NCBI GenBank assembly: GCA_005772945.1
Contig: SXIE01000272.1
Location: 1-7,295 of the forward strand
DNA length: 7,295 nucleotides
Reading direction: 5' to 3'
Source: Pseudomonadota bacterium
GTDB lineage: Bacteria; Myxococcota; UBA9042; PHBI01
This document shows, piece after piece, positions 1 through 6,790 of the stretch. A program made the translations under genes and the position numbers. How positions within the stretch are numbered: the first letter of the stretch is position 1; every line of letters starts with the position of its first letter. Below the pieces are notes generated by a model. It was given only the letters and a program-made list of their open reading frames with translations. It did not search any database and was not told the DNA's origin.

Positions 1-204
1 CTGCCCCTGCCCGGCCTGCAGCACACAGCCCATCAAGACCTCGTCGATGAGGCCCCACTGGTCCTTGGGAAGGCCGCTGCGCGTCAGCGCCGCGGCGATG
101 GCGGTGGCGCCGAGCCTCGGCGCGGGCATGCTCGCGAGCGCACCTTGGAACGAACCGATCGGGGTCCGCGCGGCACCAACGAGGACGATATCCGTGTCTT
201 CCAT
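1..204 (-). CDS. Thiolase (acetyl-CoA acetyltransferase family), N-terminal 68 residues, cut by window edge
   Basis: Reading the minus strand from ATG at 204 gives 68 uninterrupted codons to the window edge. The residues match the thiolase N-terminus: a short beta strand, then AARTPIGSFQGAL (residues 11-23), a PAPRLGATAI segment (28-37), and DEVLMGCVLQAGQGQ at the edge (54-68), which corresponds to the family's V-x-MG-x-V-x-Q-A-G-x-G-Q motif. Thiolases condense two acetyl-CoA, or cleave 3-ketoacyl-CoA, in the cytoplasm. The nucleophilic cysteine normally lies near residue 90, so it is outside this window, and biosynthetic and degradative types cannot be told apart. The start is supported by GGAGG (complement of 213-217) 8 nt upstream. 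The gene is divergent from the HEAT-repeat gene. Family assignment is secure; substrate is not. Confidence 0.93.
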   Translation of the reverse strand, partial: MEDTDIVLVGAARTPIGSFQGALASMPAPRLGATAIAAALTRSGLPKDQWGLIDEVLMGCVLQAGQGQ

Positions 205-225
205 GGGCTGATCCTCCCCTTTGTA

Positions 226-243
226 TCGGACAAGTCGGACAAG
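226..243. repeat. Tandem 9-bp direct repeat TCGGACAAG x2 in the thiolase leader
   Basis: TCGGACAAG occurs at 226-234 and again, with no gap, at 235-243. A partial third copy, TTCGGAC, lies at 246-252. Read on the thiolase strand the unit is CTTGTCCGA. It sits between the candidate thiolase promoter and the ribosome binding site, where a bound repressor could block transcription. It may be an operator or simply a small tandem duplication; nothing in the window identifies a binding protein. Confidence 0.6.
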
Positions 244-264
244 CGTTCGGACGGCTCTCGGGGG

Positions 265-293
265 CCGTTAGCACCGGCCTCCGGCCTTGTCAA
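265..293 (-). promoter_or_regulatory. Candidate promoter for the thiolase gene
   Basis: On the minus strand a perfect -35 box TTGACA (complement of 288-293) is followed after 17 nt by TAACGG (complement of 265-270), a poor -10 match. The predicted transcript would start about 50 nt before the thiolase ATG, leaving room for the ribosome binding site at 213-217 and for the tandem repeat at 226-243. The -35 box and spacing are seen directly; function is inferred, and the weak -10 suggests an activator or a non-housekeeping sigma factor if the site is real. Confidence 0.35.
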
Positions 294-325
294 AGCCGTG
301 GGAAGCCAAGGGCCCAAGGTCGGTG

Positions 326-354
326 TTGACAGCGCTCGCTCGGAGCGGTTCAGT
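326..354 (+). promoter_or_regulatory. Candidate promoter for the HEAT-repeat gene
   Basis: A perfect TTGACA at 326-331 is followed at 17-nt spacing by TTCAGT (349-354), which has only partial -10 similarity. Transcription would begin about 45 nt before the ATG at 407. This box and the minus-strand TTGACA at 288-293 are about 35 bp apart and face away from each other, which fits a shared divergent control region. The -35 is convincing; the -10 is weak. Confidence 0.35.
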
Positions 355-406
355 CCCCTCCCGCTCGGCAGCGCCGACCGATCGATCCTAGCCGCCCAGA
401 GGTCCC

Positions 407-2266
407 ATGCAGCTGCGACTTCCCTTCTTGGTCCTCTCCCTCGCGGCCCTTTCCTCGCTCGCATCGACGGCCCAGGCCCGGCCCGACAAGCCGACCCTCG
501 AGAAGGCGGTGTCGATCCTCACGCGCGGCACCAAAGCGGGCGACTTCGACGTCCGCGCGATGGCGATCGAAGGCCTCGGTTTCGCGCCCAAGGCGGCGAT
601 GGCCGCCATCAAGGACGCGGTGGCCGACCCGCAATGGCGCGTGCGCGCCTCAGCGATCGCGGCGCTCCGCCAGCAGCGCGACCCGGCCTGGGAGGCCGAG
701 ATCCGGAAGTGCGTGTGCGACCCGATGATCGACGAGCAGGCAGTCCTGACGCTGGTCGAGTCCGGCGGAGTCCCGAAGGCCGTCGGCCTCGTCCTCTCGG
801 GCCTCGACGACGCGAAATGCACCAAGCCGGACCGCTACGCGCGCGCCTTCGTCCAGCGCGCGACGAACGCGCCCGAGTGGCTCCTGGCGGGGTTCCGGGC
901 GGGCCTGAAGGCGCGCGTCGTCGACGTGCGCGCGGCCTTCGAGGCGGAGCTGCCGAACCTGCCGCTGCCGGCGGCGCTCCCCCTATATAAGGATGGGTTC
1001 GCGAAGTTCCCGGCCCCACTGCAGACGGCACTGCTGGCGCGCTTCAAGGCGGCGCCCGACCTCGGCGACATCAGCTTCGTGCAGGTCCTCCTGAAGGGGA
1101 AGGATACGACACTCGCCTTCCCGACCGCGGAACTGCTGGCTTTGCGCGGGTTCGCGACCGGCAAGGCCGTGCTGGTCGAGGCGCTGAAGTCGCCCGATCC
1201 GGAGCGCCGCCTGGCCGCGCTGAAGGCGCTCGAACCGATCGCATCGAGCGACATCTACGAGCTCATGAAGCCCATCATCAAGGAGCGCGAGACGCCGTTC
1301 GCGGAGCTGATCCAGGCGTACCGCGTGTACCTCAAGTCCAACTCGCCCAAGCTCGTGACGTACCTCGAGAACGAGCTCGAGAACACGGACGTCCCGCAGC
1401 GCGCGGCGGCCATCACGTTCCTCGGCACGGTCAAGGGGCACGCGGCGCTCGTCGACCTGCATCCGCTGCTCGGCAACGGGCCGAACGTCATCCGCCTGGC
1501 GGCCTGCGAGGCCATCGGCAAGCTCGGCCAGCGCGAGTCGATCCCGGTGCTGCGCGACGCGCTGCAGCGCGAGACCGAGAAGGACATGAAGCTCGCCTTG
1601 CTCGGCGCGCTCGTCGCCATCAAGGACGCGGAGATCATCGGCGTCGCGCGCTTCTACGTGAAGGACGCGGACCCGGACGTGCGCCGCGCGGCCGTGCGCG
1701 CGCTGACGACGGTGCCGGACGCGTCGGCGGTGGGCGACCTCGAGCTCGCCTCGCGCGACCGCTTGAAGGACATCGGCGAGATCGCGCTCTTCGCGCTCGT
1801 CGATCAAGACCCCGAGGGGCGCCTCTCGCTCTTCGTCGACGCGCTGAAGTGGCTGGATCCCTCGACCTTCACGGCGTTCGTCAAGCGTCACGGCGACCAA
1901 GCGCGCGCGCACCTCGAGGCGGCCTTCAAGAGCGAGCGCGACGAGCTGCGCGCCGCGGCCTTCGGGGCGCTCAAGCTCCTCTCGCGCCTGCTCCAGGTCG
2001 ACATCCTCAAGATGCTGGCGCTCACCTCGGACCGGCCGTCCCTGCGCATCGCGGCGCTCGATCGCCTCGTCGCCCAGGAGCGCGCGGGGGCCGTGAACAC
2101 GCTCGAGGCGCTCGCCAAAGATGGCGACGAGAAGGTGCGCGTCCGGACCATCTTCCTGCTCGGGACGCTCGGCCACAAAGGCGCCGAGAAGGACCTCGCG
2201 GGCTGGCTCGACGACCCGTCGGAGCCCATTCGCGTCGCCGTCGCCGGTGCGCTGCTGCGCCTCTGA
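407..2266 (+). CDS. Exported HEAT-repeat protein
   Basis: This is a 619-residue protein that begins with a Sec-type signal peptide: R4, a hydrophobic core over residues 5-20, and a likely cleavage site after A22-Q-A24. The mature part is an alpha-helical solenoid. Helix-pair signatures of the D-x-x-VR-x-x-A-x-x-AL type recur near residues 46-57, 75-87, 171-182, 264-275, 328-339, 359-371, 391-402, 422-434, 511-523, 543-554, 573-586 and 604-616, giving about a dozen HEAT or HEAT-like units. Such solenoids are protein-binding scaffolds; no catalytic motif is visible. Four cysteines are present, including a C102-V-C104 pair, so a redox or metal role cannot be excluded. The ribosome binding site is weak (AGAGG at 398-402, only 4 nt from ATG). 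The next gene on this strand starts 94 nt after the stop and has its own promoter. Periplasmic location is inferred from the signal peptide. The partner is unknown. Confidence 0.9.
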   Translation: MQLRLPFLVLSLAALSSLASTAQARPDKPTLEKAVSILTRGTKAGDFDVRAMAIEGLGFAPKAAMAAIKDAVADPQWRVRASAIAALRQQRDPAWEAEIRKCVCDPMIDEQAVLTLVESGGVPKAVGLVLSGLDDAKCTKPDRYARAFVQRATNAPEWLLAGFRAGLKARVVDVRAAFEAELPNLPLPAALPLYKDGFAKFPAPLQTALLARFKAAPDLGDISFVQVLLKGKDTTLAFPTAELLALRGFATGKAVLVEALKSPDPERRLAALKALEPIASSDIYELMKPIIKERETPFAELIQAYRVYLKSNSPKLVTYLENELENTDVPQRAAAITFLGTVKGHAALVDLHPLLGNGPNVIRLAACEAIGKLGQRESIPVLRDALQRETEKDMKLALLGALVAIKDAEIIGVARFYVKDADPDVRRAAVRALTTVPDASAVGDLELASRDRLKDIGEIALFALVDQDPEGRLSLFVDALKWLDPSTFTAFVKRHGDQARAHLEAAFKSERDELRAAAFGALKLLSRLLQVDILKMLALTSDRPSLRIAALDRLVAQERAGAVNTLEALAKDGDEKVRVRTIFLLGTLGHKGAEKDLAGWLDDPSEPIRVAVAGALLRL

Positions 2267-2300
2267 TCCCCTCGGCGCGCCCCGCGTGCAAGCGCATCCA

Positions 2301-2329
2301 TTGAGCGCAGCGCCAGCTTGACGTAGGAT
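2301..2329 (+). promoter_or_regulatory. Promoter for the VWA lipoprotein gene
   Basis: TTGAGC (2301-2306) and TAGGAT (2324-2329) are separated by exactly 17 nt and each matches the sigma-70 consensus at four of six positions. The predicted transcription start is near 2336, giving a leader of about 25 nt to ATG 2361. An upstream in-frame ATG at 2328 lies inside the -10 box, so it would not be transcribed from this promoter; that supports the start at 2361. The site implies that the VWA and repeat-lipoprotein pair can be expressed independently of the HEAT gene. Confidence 0.5.
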
Positions 2330-2360
2330 GCCGGCGCTACTCGTAGCCCATCGGGGTCCT

Positions 2361-4001
2361 ATGTCAGGCTCACGTTCGCGCCCCCCACTCCCTGTGCTCG
2401 CCGCGTTGGTCGCCGTCGTCGTGGCCGGCGTCGGCTGCAACCACACGCCGGTCGCGCGCATCGACAAGACCTTCACGCTCAAGGTCCAGCAAGGCTCGGG
2501 CACCGGCGAGGCCATCAAGGTCGACTTCCTCTGGGTCGTCGATAACTCGGCCTCGATGTGCCAGGAGCAGCTGAGCCTCACGCGCAACTTCACCGAATTC
2601 ACCAAGACGCTCGCGAACTACTTCGAGCTCGACTCGCGCCTCGCGGTCACGACCGTCGACGCCCAGTGCGAGGTCAACGGGACGACGGTCGTCAGCTCCA
2701 AAGGCAAGTTCAATACGCGCGCCGCCACGAGCTTCCCGCCGCCCTGCCAGGAGCAGCGCAAGGTCCGCTGCATGACCGACGCCGAGTGCGACGGGCTCGA
2801 TTGCACGCTCTACCCGGACGTTTGCAACCAGGCGCAAGAGGGCGAGTGGGCGTGCCGCACGGCCACGACCCCGAGCTGCCTCGAGAACCCCAACGGCACC
2901 GTGAACTCGTCGTGCCGGCGCCGCTGCACGACCGATTCGGAGTGCCAGACCCTCTTTGGCGACCCGACTTACTTCTGCCAGAAGCCGTCCAGCAACCAGG
3001 CCGACTGGGGCTGTGTCCGCCCGCCGGACACGTCGACCTGCCCCGACACGTTGCCCGAGTTCCTCGAGAAGAACGCGAGCGTCGACAACATCAACCTCTT
3101 CCCGTGCCTGGCGACCGTCGGCGTGAATCAGGAGAAGTGCCTGAAGTACGAGCAGCAGCTGAAGTCGGGCCTGCTCGCCTTGGATCCGACCGGTCCCAAT
3201 CACGAGCAGTCGGCGCGGTTCCTGCGGCCGGATGCCTACCTCGTCATCGTCTTCGTCAGCGACGAGGAGGACTGCTCGGCGGACGACAACGCCAACCCGC
3301 CGATCGGCGAGGACGACTACGAGACGTGCGGGCTCATGAAGACGACGGACGAGGGTGGGCCGCTCACGCCGGTCGCCCATTTCGTCAATCGTTTCAAGGC
3401 ACTCAAGCGCGACCCCAGCAAGGTCATCGTCGCGGCGATCGCCGGCGACTCGACCGCGGTCTTTCCCCAAGGGTCGCCCAACGCCGGCGAGCCCGACCCA
3501 GTGCAGGTCGCGTTCGAGCGCGAGGAGTTCCTCAAATCCAAGGACTGCTCGAAGACGAACCCGGGCGCCGATTGCGACCCCCGCACCTGCTACCACCAGT
3601 CGTACGTCTGCCTGTCGGCCAACGGCATCGCGGACTACGGGGCTCGCTTCCGCGCATTGGTGGAGGGGTTCGGACCCAACGGCACATTCGGAAACATCTG
3701 CGCCAACGAGGGCATCGGGCCGGCCCTCGACAGCATCGCAGACACGATCATCCGGGTCATCAACAAGGTCTGCCTACCCAAGGAGATCGTCGGCGGCCTG
3801 AGGGTCGAGCGCACCAAGGCCGACGGCACGGTGCAGCTCCTGACGGAAGGCGACGGCGCGGGCCAGTATCGCATCATCCAAAACAGCGAGGACTGCGCGG
3901 GCGCGGGCGAGCTCCTGCCGGCGATCGCCTTTGGGGATCCGCCGAACCCGGGTGAGAACGTGACGGTCACCTACCAGGGCGACCCCGGTCTGCAAGAGTG
4001 A
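2361..4001 (+). CDS. Cysteine-rich VWA-domain lipoprotein
   Basis: This is a 546-residue predicted envelope protein. The N-terminus has R5 and R7, a hydrophobic stretch (residues 10-25) and C26 in the context AGVGC, a loose lipobox. A VWA-type domain follows: hydrophobic strand DFLWVV then D61-N-S-A-S65, a complete DxSxS metal-ion-dependent adhesion site, and later the strand VIVFVSDEEDC with D301 as a probable further metal ligand. Between them, residues about 129-260 form a cysteine-rich insertion with two related modules, CMTDAEC (137-143) and CTTDSEC (189-195). There are 27 cysteines, so 26 besides the presumed lipidated one, enough for 13 disulfides; this fits an oxidising location outside the cytoplasm. 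The C-terminal 75 residues look beta-rich. VWA domains bind protein ligands through a divalent metal; the ligand here is unknown. ATG 2361 is preferred over the in-frame ATG 2328 because it gives a proper signal sequence, has GGGG at 2353-2356, and lies downstream of the promoter. The stop overlaps the next start by 4 nt. Confidence 0.88.
   Translation: MSGSRSRPPLPVLAALVAVVVAGVGCNHTPVARIDKTFTLKVQQGSGTGEAIKVDFLWVVDNSASMCQEQLSLTRNFTEFTKTLANYFELDSRLAVTTVDAQCEVNGTTVVSSKGKFNTRAATSFPPPCQEQRKVRCMTDAECDGLDCTLYPDVCNQAQEGEWACRTATTPSCLENPNGTVNSSCRRRCTTDSECQTLFGDPTYFCQKPSSNQADWGCVRPPDTSTCPDTLPEFLEKNASVDNINLFPCLATVGVNQEKCLKYEQQLKSGLLALDPTGPNHEQSARFLRPDAYLVIVFVSDEEDCSADDNANPPIGEDDYETCGLMKTTDEGGPLTPVAHFVNRFKALKRDPSKVIVAAIAGDSTAVFPQGSPNAGEPDPVQVAFEREEFLKSKDCSKTNPGADCDPRTCYHQSYVCLSANGIADYGARFRALVEGFGPNGTFGNICANEGIGPALDSIADTIIRVINKVCLPKEIVGGLRVERTKADGTVQLLTEGDGAGQYRIIQNSEDCAGAGELLPAIAFGDPPNPGENVTVTYQGDPGLQE
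3998..4001 (+). other. GTGA start/stop overlap coupling the two lipoprotein genes
   Basis: The bases GTGA contain both the GTG start of the repeat lipoprotein (3998-4000) and the TGA stop of the VWA lipoprotein (3999-4001). No convincing ribosome binding site precedes the GTG, so ribosomes finishing the first gene probably re-initiate here. This makes the pair a single translational unit with likely linked stoichiometry. Confidence 0.8.
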
Positions 4002-6676
4002 TCACGGGGCGCCTGGTGAAGCTGGCGGAGGGGATGATCGCCGGGGCGAGCTGGCCTACGACCGTATGCGTGCTGGCCATTCTCGGCGCATCGGCATGCG
4101 CGTCGGCCCCGGCGCCGACCTCGTTCGAACACGCAACGAGTGCACTCGAGATCGCCAATCGCACGCCGCTCGCGGTGCGCGTCACCGTGCGCGGGCGGGT
4201 CGAAGCCGAGGTGCCGGCAGGCGCACGGCGCGTGGTCCGCGCTCTCGCTGTCGGGAAGGCGCGCGTCGTCGCGGAGCAGGCGGGCGAGACGCTCGACGCG
4301 CGCGACCTCGAGCTGCCGGGCGGCGGGACGGCCACGTGGGTGCTCGTGCCGCGCGTGGGCGAGCCGCTTCCCGAGCCGGCGCCGCTGGCCACGCTGGTCA
4401 TCGAGGATGCGCTGCGCGGGCCGATCGTCGTGGTGCTGGACGGCGTGCGCCTCGGGCGGGTGTTCGCGGGCGAGACACGCACGTTCCGCGACGTGCCCTC
4501 TGGCGCCGTGCTCGTGCGGGCCGAGCCGGACGACGGTACGGCCGCGGTCACCGCGCACTTGGCGCTCTCGCCGGCCGAACCCAATCGCTGGCGGGTCGTG
4601 CCCGCGGGGGTGCCGATCGCCGTCGAGAACGCGACGGCCGAGGCGGTCACACTCAGCGTGGACGGGGTCGCGCGCGAGCGCATCGCGGCCGGCGCCACCT
4701 GGCACGGGCGCGAGCCGAGCGGGACGCACGTACTCGCGGCCGTGTCCGAGCCATCGCGGCGCCCTTACGAGACGATCGTCACGCTCGCGCCAGAATCGGA
4801 CCCAGGGGCCGAGAACGCCCCGCCGAGCCGCTGGCGGCTTGCCGACGGCGAAGGCGAGCTCGTCGTCACGAACGGGATCGGCGATCGACTCACAGTCACG
4901 GCGATCGCCGGGGAGGCGCCCGCGGAGCCGATCATCCTCGACCCCGGCGAGGCGCATCACGCGAAGGCGCTCGCGTCCGGCACGGTCGCGGTCGTCGCCG
5001 TCGACCGCTTCGGCCTGCGCTACGAGGGACGCGTCGACATCGCGCCCGGGCACGTGGCGCGCTGGACGGCGATGCCGTTCCTCGGATCGCTCCGCGTCGT
5101 CAATCGCACGGCGCACGACCTCCGGTTCTTCACCCGCCAGGGCGCGGGACGCGAGGCCGACCGCGGCACCATCGCCCGCGGCGCGACGGTCGTCGTGCCG
5201 AACGTGCCACGCGGCAAGCTCGCGGTGCGCGCCTTCGACGGGCGCGATCGGCAGCGCTACGAGGACAGCTTCGACTTCGACGTGGTGCCGGCCGCGACCT
5301 GGACGATCGAGCCCGCGACCGCGTCACTGGCTGTCGCGAACCACCGTCACGAGACCATCGACGTCTTCGTCGAGGGGCGCCCGGGCGCGGCCGTCGAGGG
5401 CGCAGCGACGCGCGTCATCGGCGGGCTGCCGGTGGGAATCCGGACCGTCACGTTCGTCGGACGGACGACGGGCGTCACGAGCACGCACAAGGTCACGCTC
5501 GAGGACGGCGTGGTGACGGCCCTCGACGCCAGCGACGTCATCGGCGAAATCGCGATCGCGAACCAGACCGGCGAGGCCCTCGTGCCCGCCGGCGCGCTCG
5601 ATGGGCAGTCGGGGCAGGTCGCCCCCGGGGCCAGCGCGACCTTCAAGGCCCGGGTCGGAAAGACGCGCGCTCTCTTCATCGGCGCGGCCACCGGGTTCCG
5701 CTATGCGCGCGACCTCGACGTGGTCGCCGGCGCGCCGAGCGCGGTCTGGGCGATCCGCGTGGCGCCCGCGTCGCTTGCGGTCTGGAGCAAGCTCGCCGAG
5801 CCGGTCGCCATCACGATCGATGACCGGGCGGTCGGCAGCGTGAACCCCGATCAGGCGCTGACCATCCCGGACATCGCGCCCGGCGTCCGCCGCGTGCAGT
5901 CGGTAGGCCTCCGCTCGGGTCACGTCCAGACCGACACGCTCGCCTTCGCGCCCGACGGCACGCGCCGCCTGACGCTGACGATGGAGCTCGCGTCGCTGCT
6001 GGTCGAGAACAAGGCCGCAATCGAGGTCTCCGTCACCATCGACGGGGATGCCTACGGGCGGGTCGCAGGCGGCACCCACGGCCGCTTCGGCCGGATCCCG
6101 CCCGGGCGGCACAAGGTCGTGCTCCACTTCGTCGGCACGCGCCGCACCGAGGAGCACGAGCTCGATCTGCGTGACGGCCAGGCCGGACACGTCGTCGCGG
6201 AGTCGCCGATGGGCCTGCTGGTCGTCGAGAATGCGGCCTACACCGAGCTCAAGCTGCGCGTCGACGGGGTCTTCGTCGCGACGATCCCGGCCTCGGGCGG
6301 CCCGGTGCTCGTGCCGGCGCCGGCGGGTCTTCGGCGTATCGAGCTCGAGCGCGCGAGCGACCACAGCGTCCATGGCTTCTCGGTCCACGTGTCGGCGGAC
6401 GCCGCGGTCCACGTGGCGGTACCGACGGCAACGGCGCCCGTCGTCGTCGAGAACCGCCTGGCCGCCTCGGTTCGATTGAGGGCGGGCGACCGCGCTCTGG
6501 GCGCGCTCGCGGCCGGCGCCGCGCATACGTACGACCTGCCGGCCTGGGGCGTGATCGAGCTGAGCGGGCGCGACGAGGCCGGCCGCACGACGCACAGCAC
6601 GCGCCTCGATCTACGGCCCGGCGAGGTGGCGACGTGGGTGCTGAGCCCGGCGCCGGGCGGCGTGCCGCGCGACTGA
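3998..6676 (+). CDS. Giant repeat lipoprotein with eleven beta-rich domains
   Basis: This is an 892-residue protein I do not recognise as a named family. It starts with GTG at 3998, inside the stop of the VWA gene (GTGA overlap), implying translational coupling. This start gives a signal sequence with R5 and K8, a hydrophobic core and a lipobox A31-S-A-C34; an ATG at 4034 would leave no positive charge before the core. From about residue 48 to 884 the protein consists of eleven diverged repeats. Each opens with a beta strand ending in Asn (N54, D137, N211, N292, N369, N448, N522, S597, N671, N745, N819), often continues with a DG turn, then a P-x-G or A-G turn before another strand, and often closes with a Trp-containing strand (W114, W198, W279, W356, W435, W584, W880). 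No catalytic motif, transmembrane segment or anchor other than the lipid cysteine is visible, and there is no cysteine after C34. The repeat pattern recalls PEGA or DUF4397-type beta-sandwich domains, but that is an inference from pattern. Likely an extended envelope or surface stalk acting with the VWA protein. Confidence 0.85.
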   Translation: MITGRLVKLAEGMIAGASWPTTVCVLAILGASACASAPAPTSFEHATSALEIANRTPLAVRVTVRGRVEAEVPAGARRVVRALAVGKARVVAEQAGETLDARDLELPGGGTATWVLVPRVGEPLPEPAPLATLVIEDALRGPIVVVLDGVRLGRVFAGETRTFRDVPSGAVLVRAEPDDGTAAVTAHLALSPAEPNRWRVVPAGVPIAVENATAEAVTLSVDGVARERIAAGATWHGREPSGTHVLAAVSEPSRRPYETIVTLAPESDPGAENAPPSRWRLADGEGELVVTNGIGDRLTVTAIAGEAPAEPIILDPGEAHHAKALASGTVAVVAVDRFGLRYEGRVDIAPGHVARWTAMPFLGSLRVVNRTAHDLRFFTRQGAGREADRGTIARGATVVVPNVPRGKLAVRAFDGRDRQRYEDSFDFDVVPAATWTIEPATASLAVANHRHETIDVFVEGRPGAAVEGAATRVIGGLPVGIRTVTFVGRTTGVTSTHKVTLEDGVVTALDASDVIGEIAIANQTGEALVPAGALDGQSGQVAPGASATFKARVGKTRALFIGAATGFRYARDLDVVAGAPSAVWAIRVAPASLAVWSKLAEPVAITIDDRAVGSVNPDQALTIPDIAPGVRRVQSVGLRSGHVQTDTLAFAPDGTRRLTLTMELASLLVENKAAIEVSVTIDGDAYGRVAGGTHGRFGRIPPGRHKVVLHFVGTRRTEEHELDLRDGQAGHVVAESPMGLLVVENAAYTELKLRVDGVFVATIPASGGPVLVPAPAGLRRIELERASDHSVHGFSVHVSADAAVHVAVPTATAPVVVENRLAASVRLRAGDRALGALAAGAAHTYDLPAWGVIELSGRDEAGRTTHSTRLDLRPGEVATWVLSPAPGGVPRD
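4139..6649 (+). repeat. Eleven tandem protein-level repeats within the giant lipoprotein
   Basis: Approximate unit boundaries in residues are 48-118, 129-202, 205-281, 286-360, 363-439, 442-512, 515-590, 591-663, 665-737, 738-810 and 812-884. Distances between successive anchor residues (Asn or its substitute after the first strand) are 83, 74, 81, 77, 79, 74, 75, 74, 74 and 74. The C-terminal half is therefore almost strictly periodic, while the N-terminal half carries small insertions. Units are clearly related but low in pairwise identity, so the array is old at the protein level rather than a recent DNA duplication. Repeat one and repeat eleven both end in ATWVL-x-P. Confidence 0.85.
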
Positions 6677-6757
6677 GACGGCGCGCGGGGCCCGAGAGCC
6701 GATTGCTTCGCCCCCCCGGCCAGCTCGATGCGTTGCACGTCGCGGGCCAGAGAATGC

Positions 6758-6785
6758 TTGACTCCCCAGAGCACGGCATTAGGTT
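6758..6785 (+). promoter_or_regulatory. Candidate dnaK promoter
   Basis: TTGACT (6758-6763) and TAGGTT (6780-6785) are separated by 16 nt. The -35 matches the vegetative consensus at five of six positions; the -10 shares the TAGGNT form of the promoter at 2301-2329. Predicted transcription starts near 6792, leaving a leader of about 160 nt before the dnaK ATG. No heat-shock sigma-32 type promoter and no CIRCE element (the HrcA operator) was seen in this region. Confidence 0.5.
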
Positions 6786-6790
6786 CGGCC

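Noticed and set aside
145..990. Open frame of 281 codons on the plus strand, overlapping the start of the HEAT gene
   Set aside because: It covers the thiolase start, the intergenic promoters and the HEAT gene in another frame, and its translation is Arg/Gly/Pro-rich with no recognisable domain. Typical shadow frame of GC-rich DNA.
984..994. AT-rich TATATAAGGAT inside the HEAT gene as an internal promoter
   Set aside because: No -35 box lies at proper distance and the bases encode an ordinary L-Y-K-D stretch in the frame; only the CTA and TAT codons are unusual for this gene.
2328..2360. Upstream ATG 2328 as the start of the VWA gene
   Set aside because: It sits inside the predicted -10 box and adds residues before a normal signal sequence.
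983..2605. Long antisense open frame (540 codons) across the HEAT gene and the following promoter
   Set aside because: Composition is dominated by Arg, Glu and Leu mirrored from the HEAT codons; no signal or domain is visible, and it crosses a real promoter and two convincing genes. Open by codon bias only.
4034..4036. ATG 4034 as the start of the repeat lipoprotein
   Set aside because: The preceding GGAGGGG is too close for normal initiation, and this start removes R5 and K8, leaving a signal sequence without positive charge. GTG 3998 with the coupled overlap is better, though 4034 is not excluded.
3971..5116. Antisense open frame (381 codons) opposite the repeat lipoprotein
   Set aside because: Arg/Asp/His-rich mirror of the sense codons with no domain; the sense frame has a clear signal peptide and periodic repeats. 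The similar antisense frame at 5324-6595 is rejected for the same reason.
6677..6720. Terminator after the repeat lipoprotein
   Set aside because: GGGGC and GCCCC could pair over a 19-nt loop, but the stem is short and no T-run follows. No intrinsic terminator can be supported here or after the HEAT gene.
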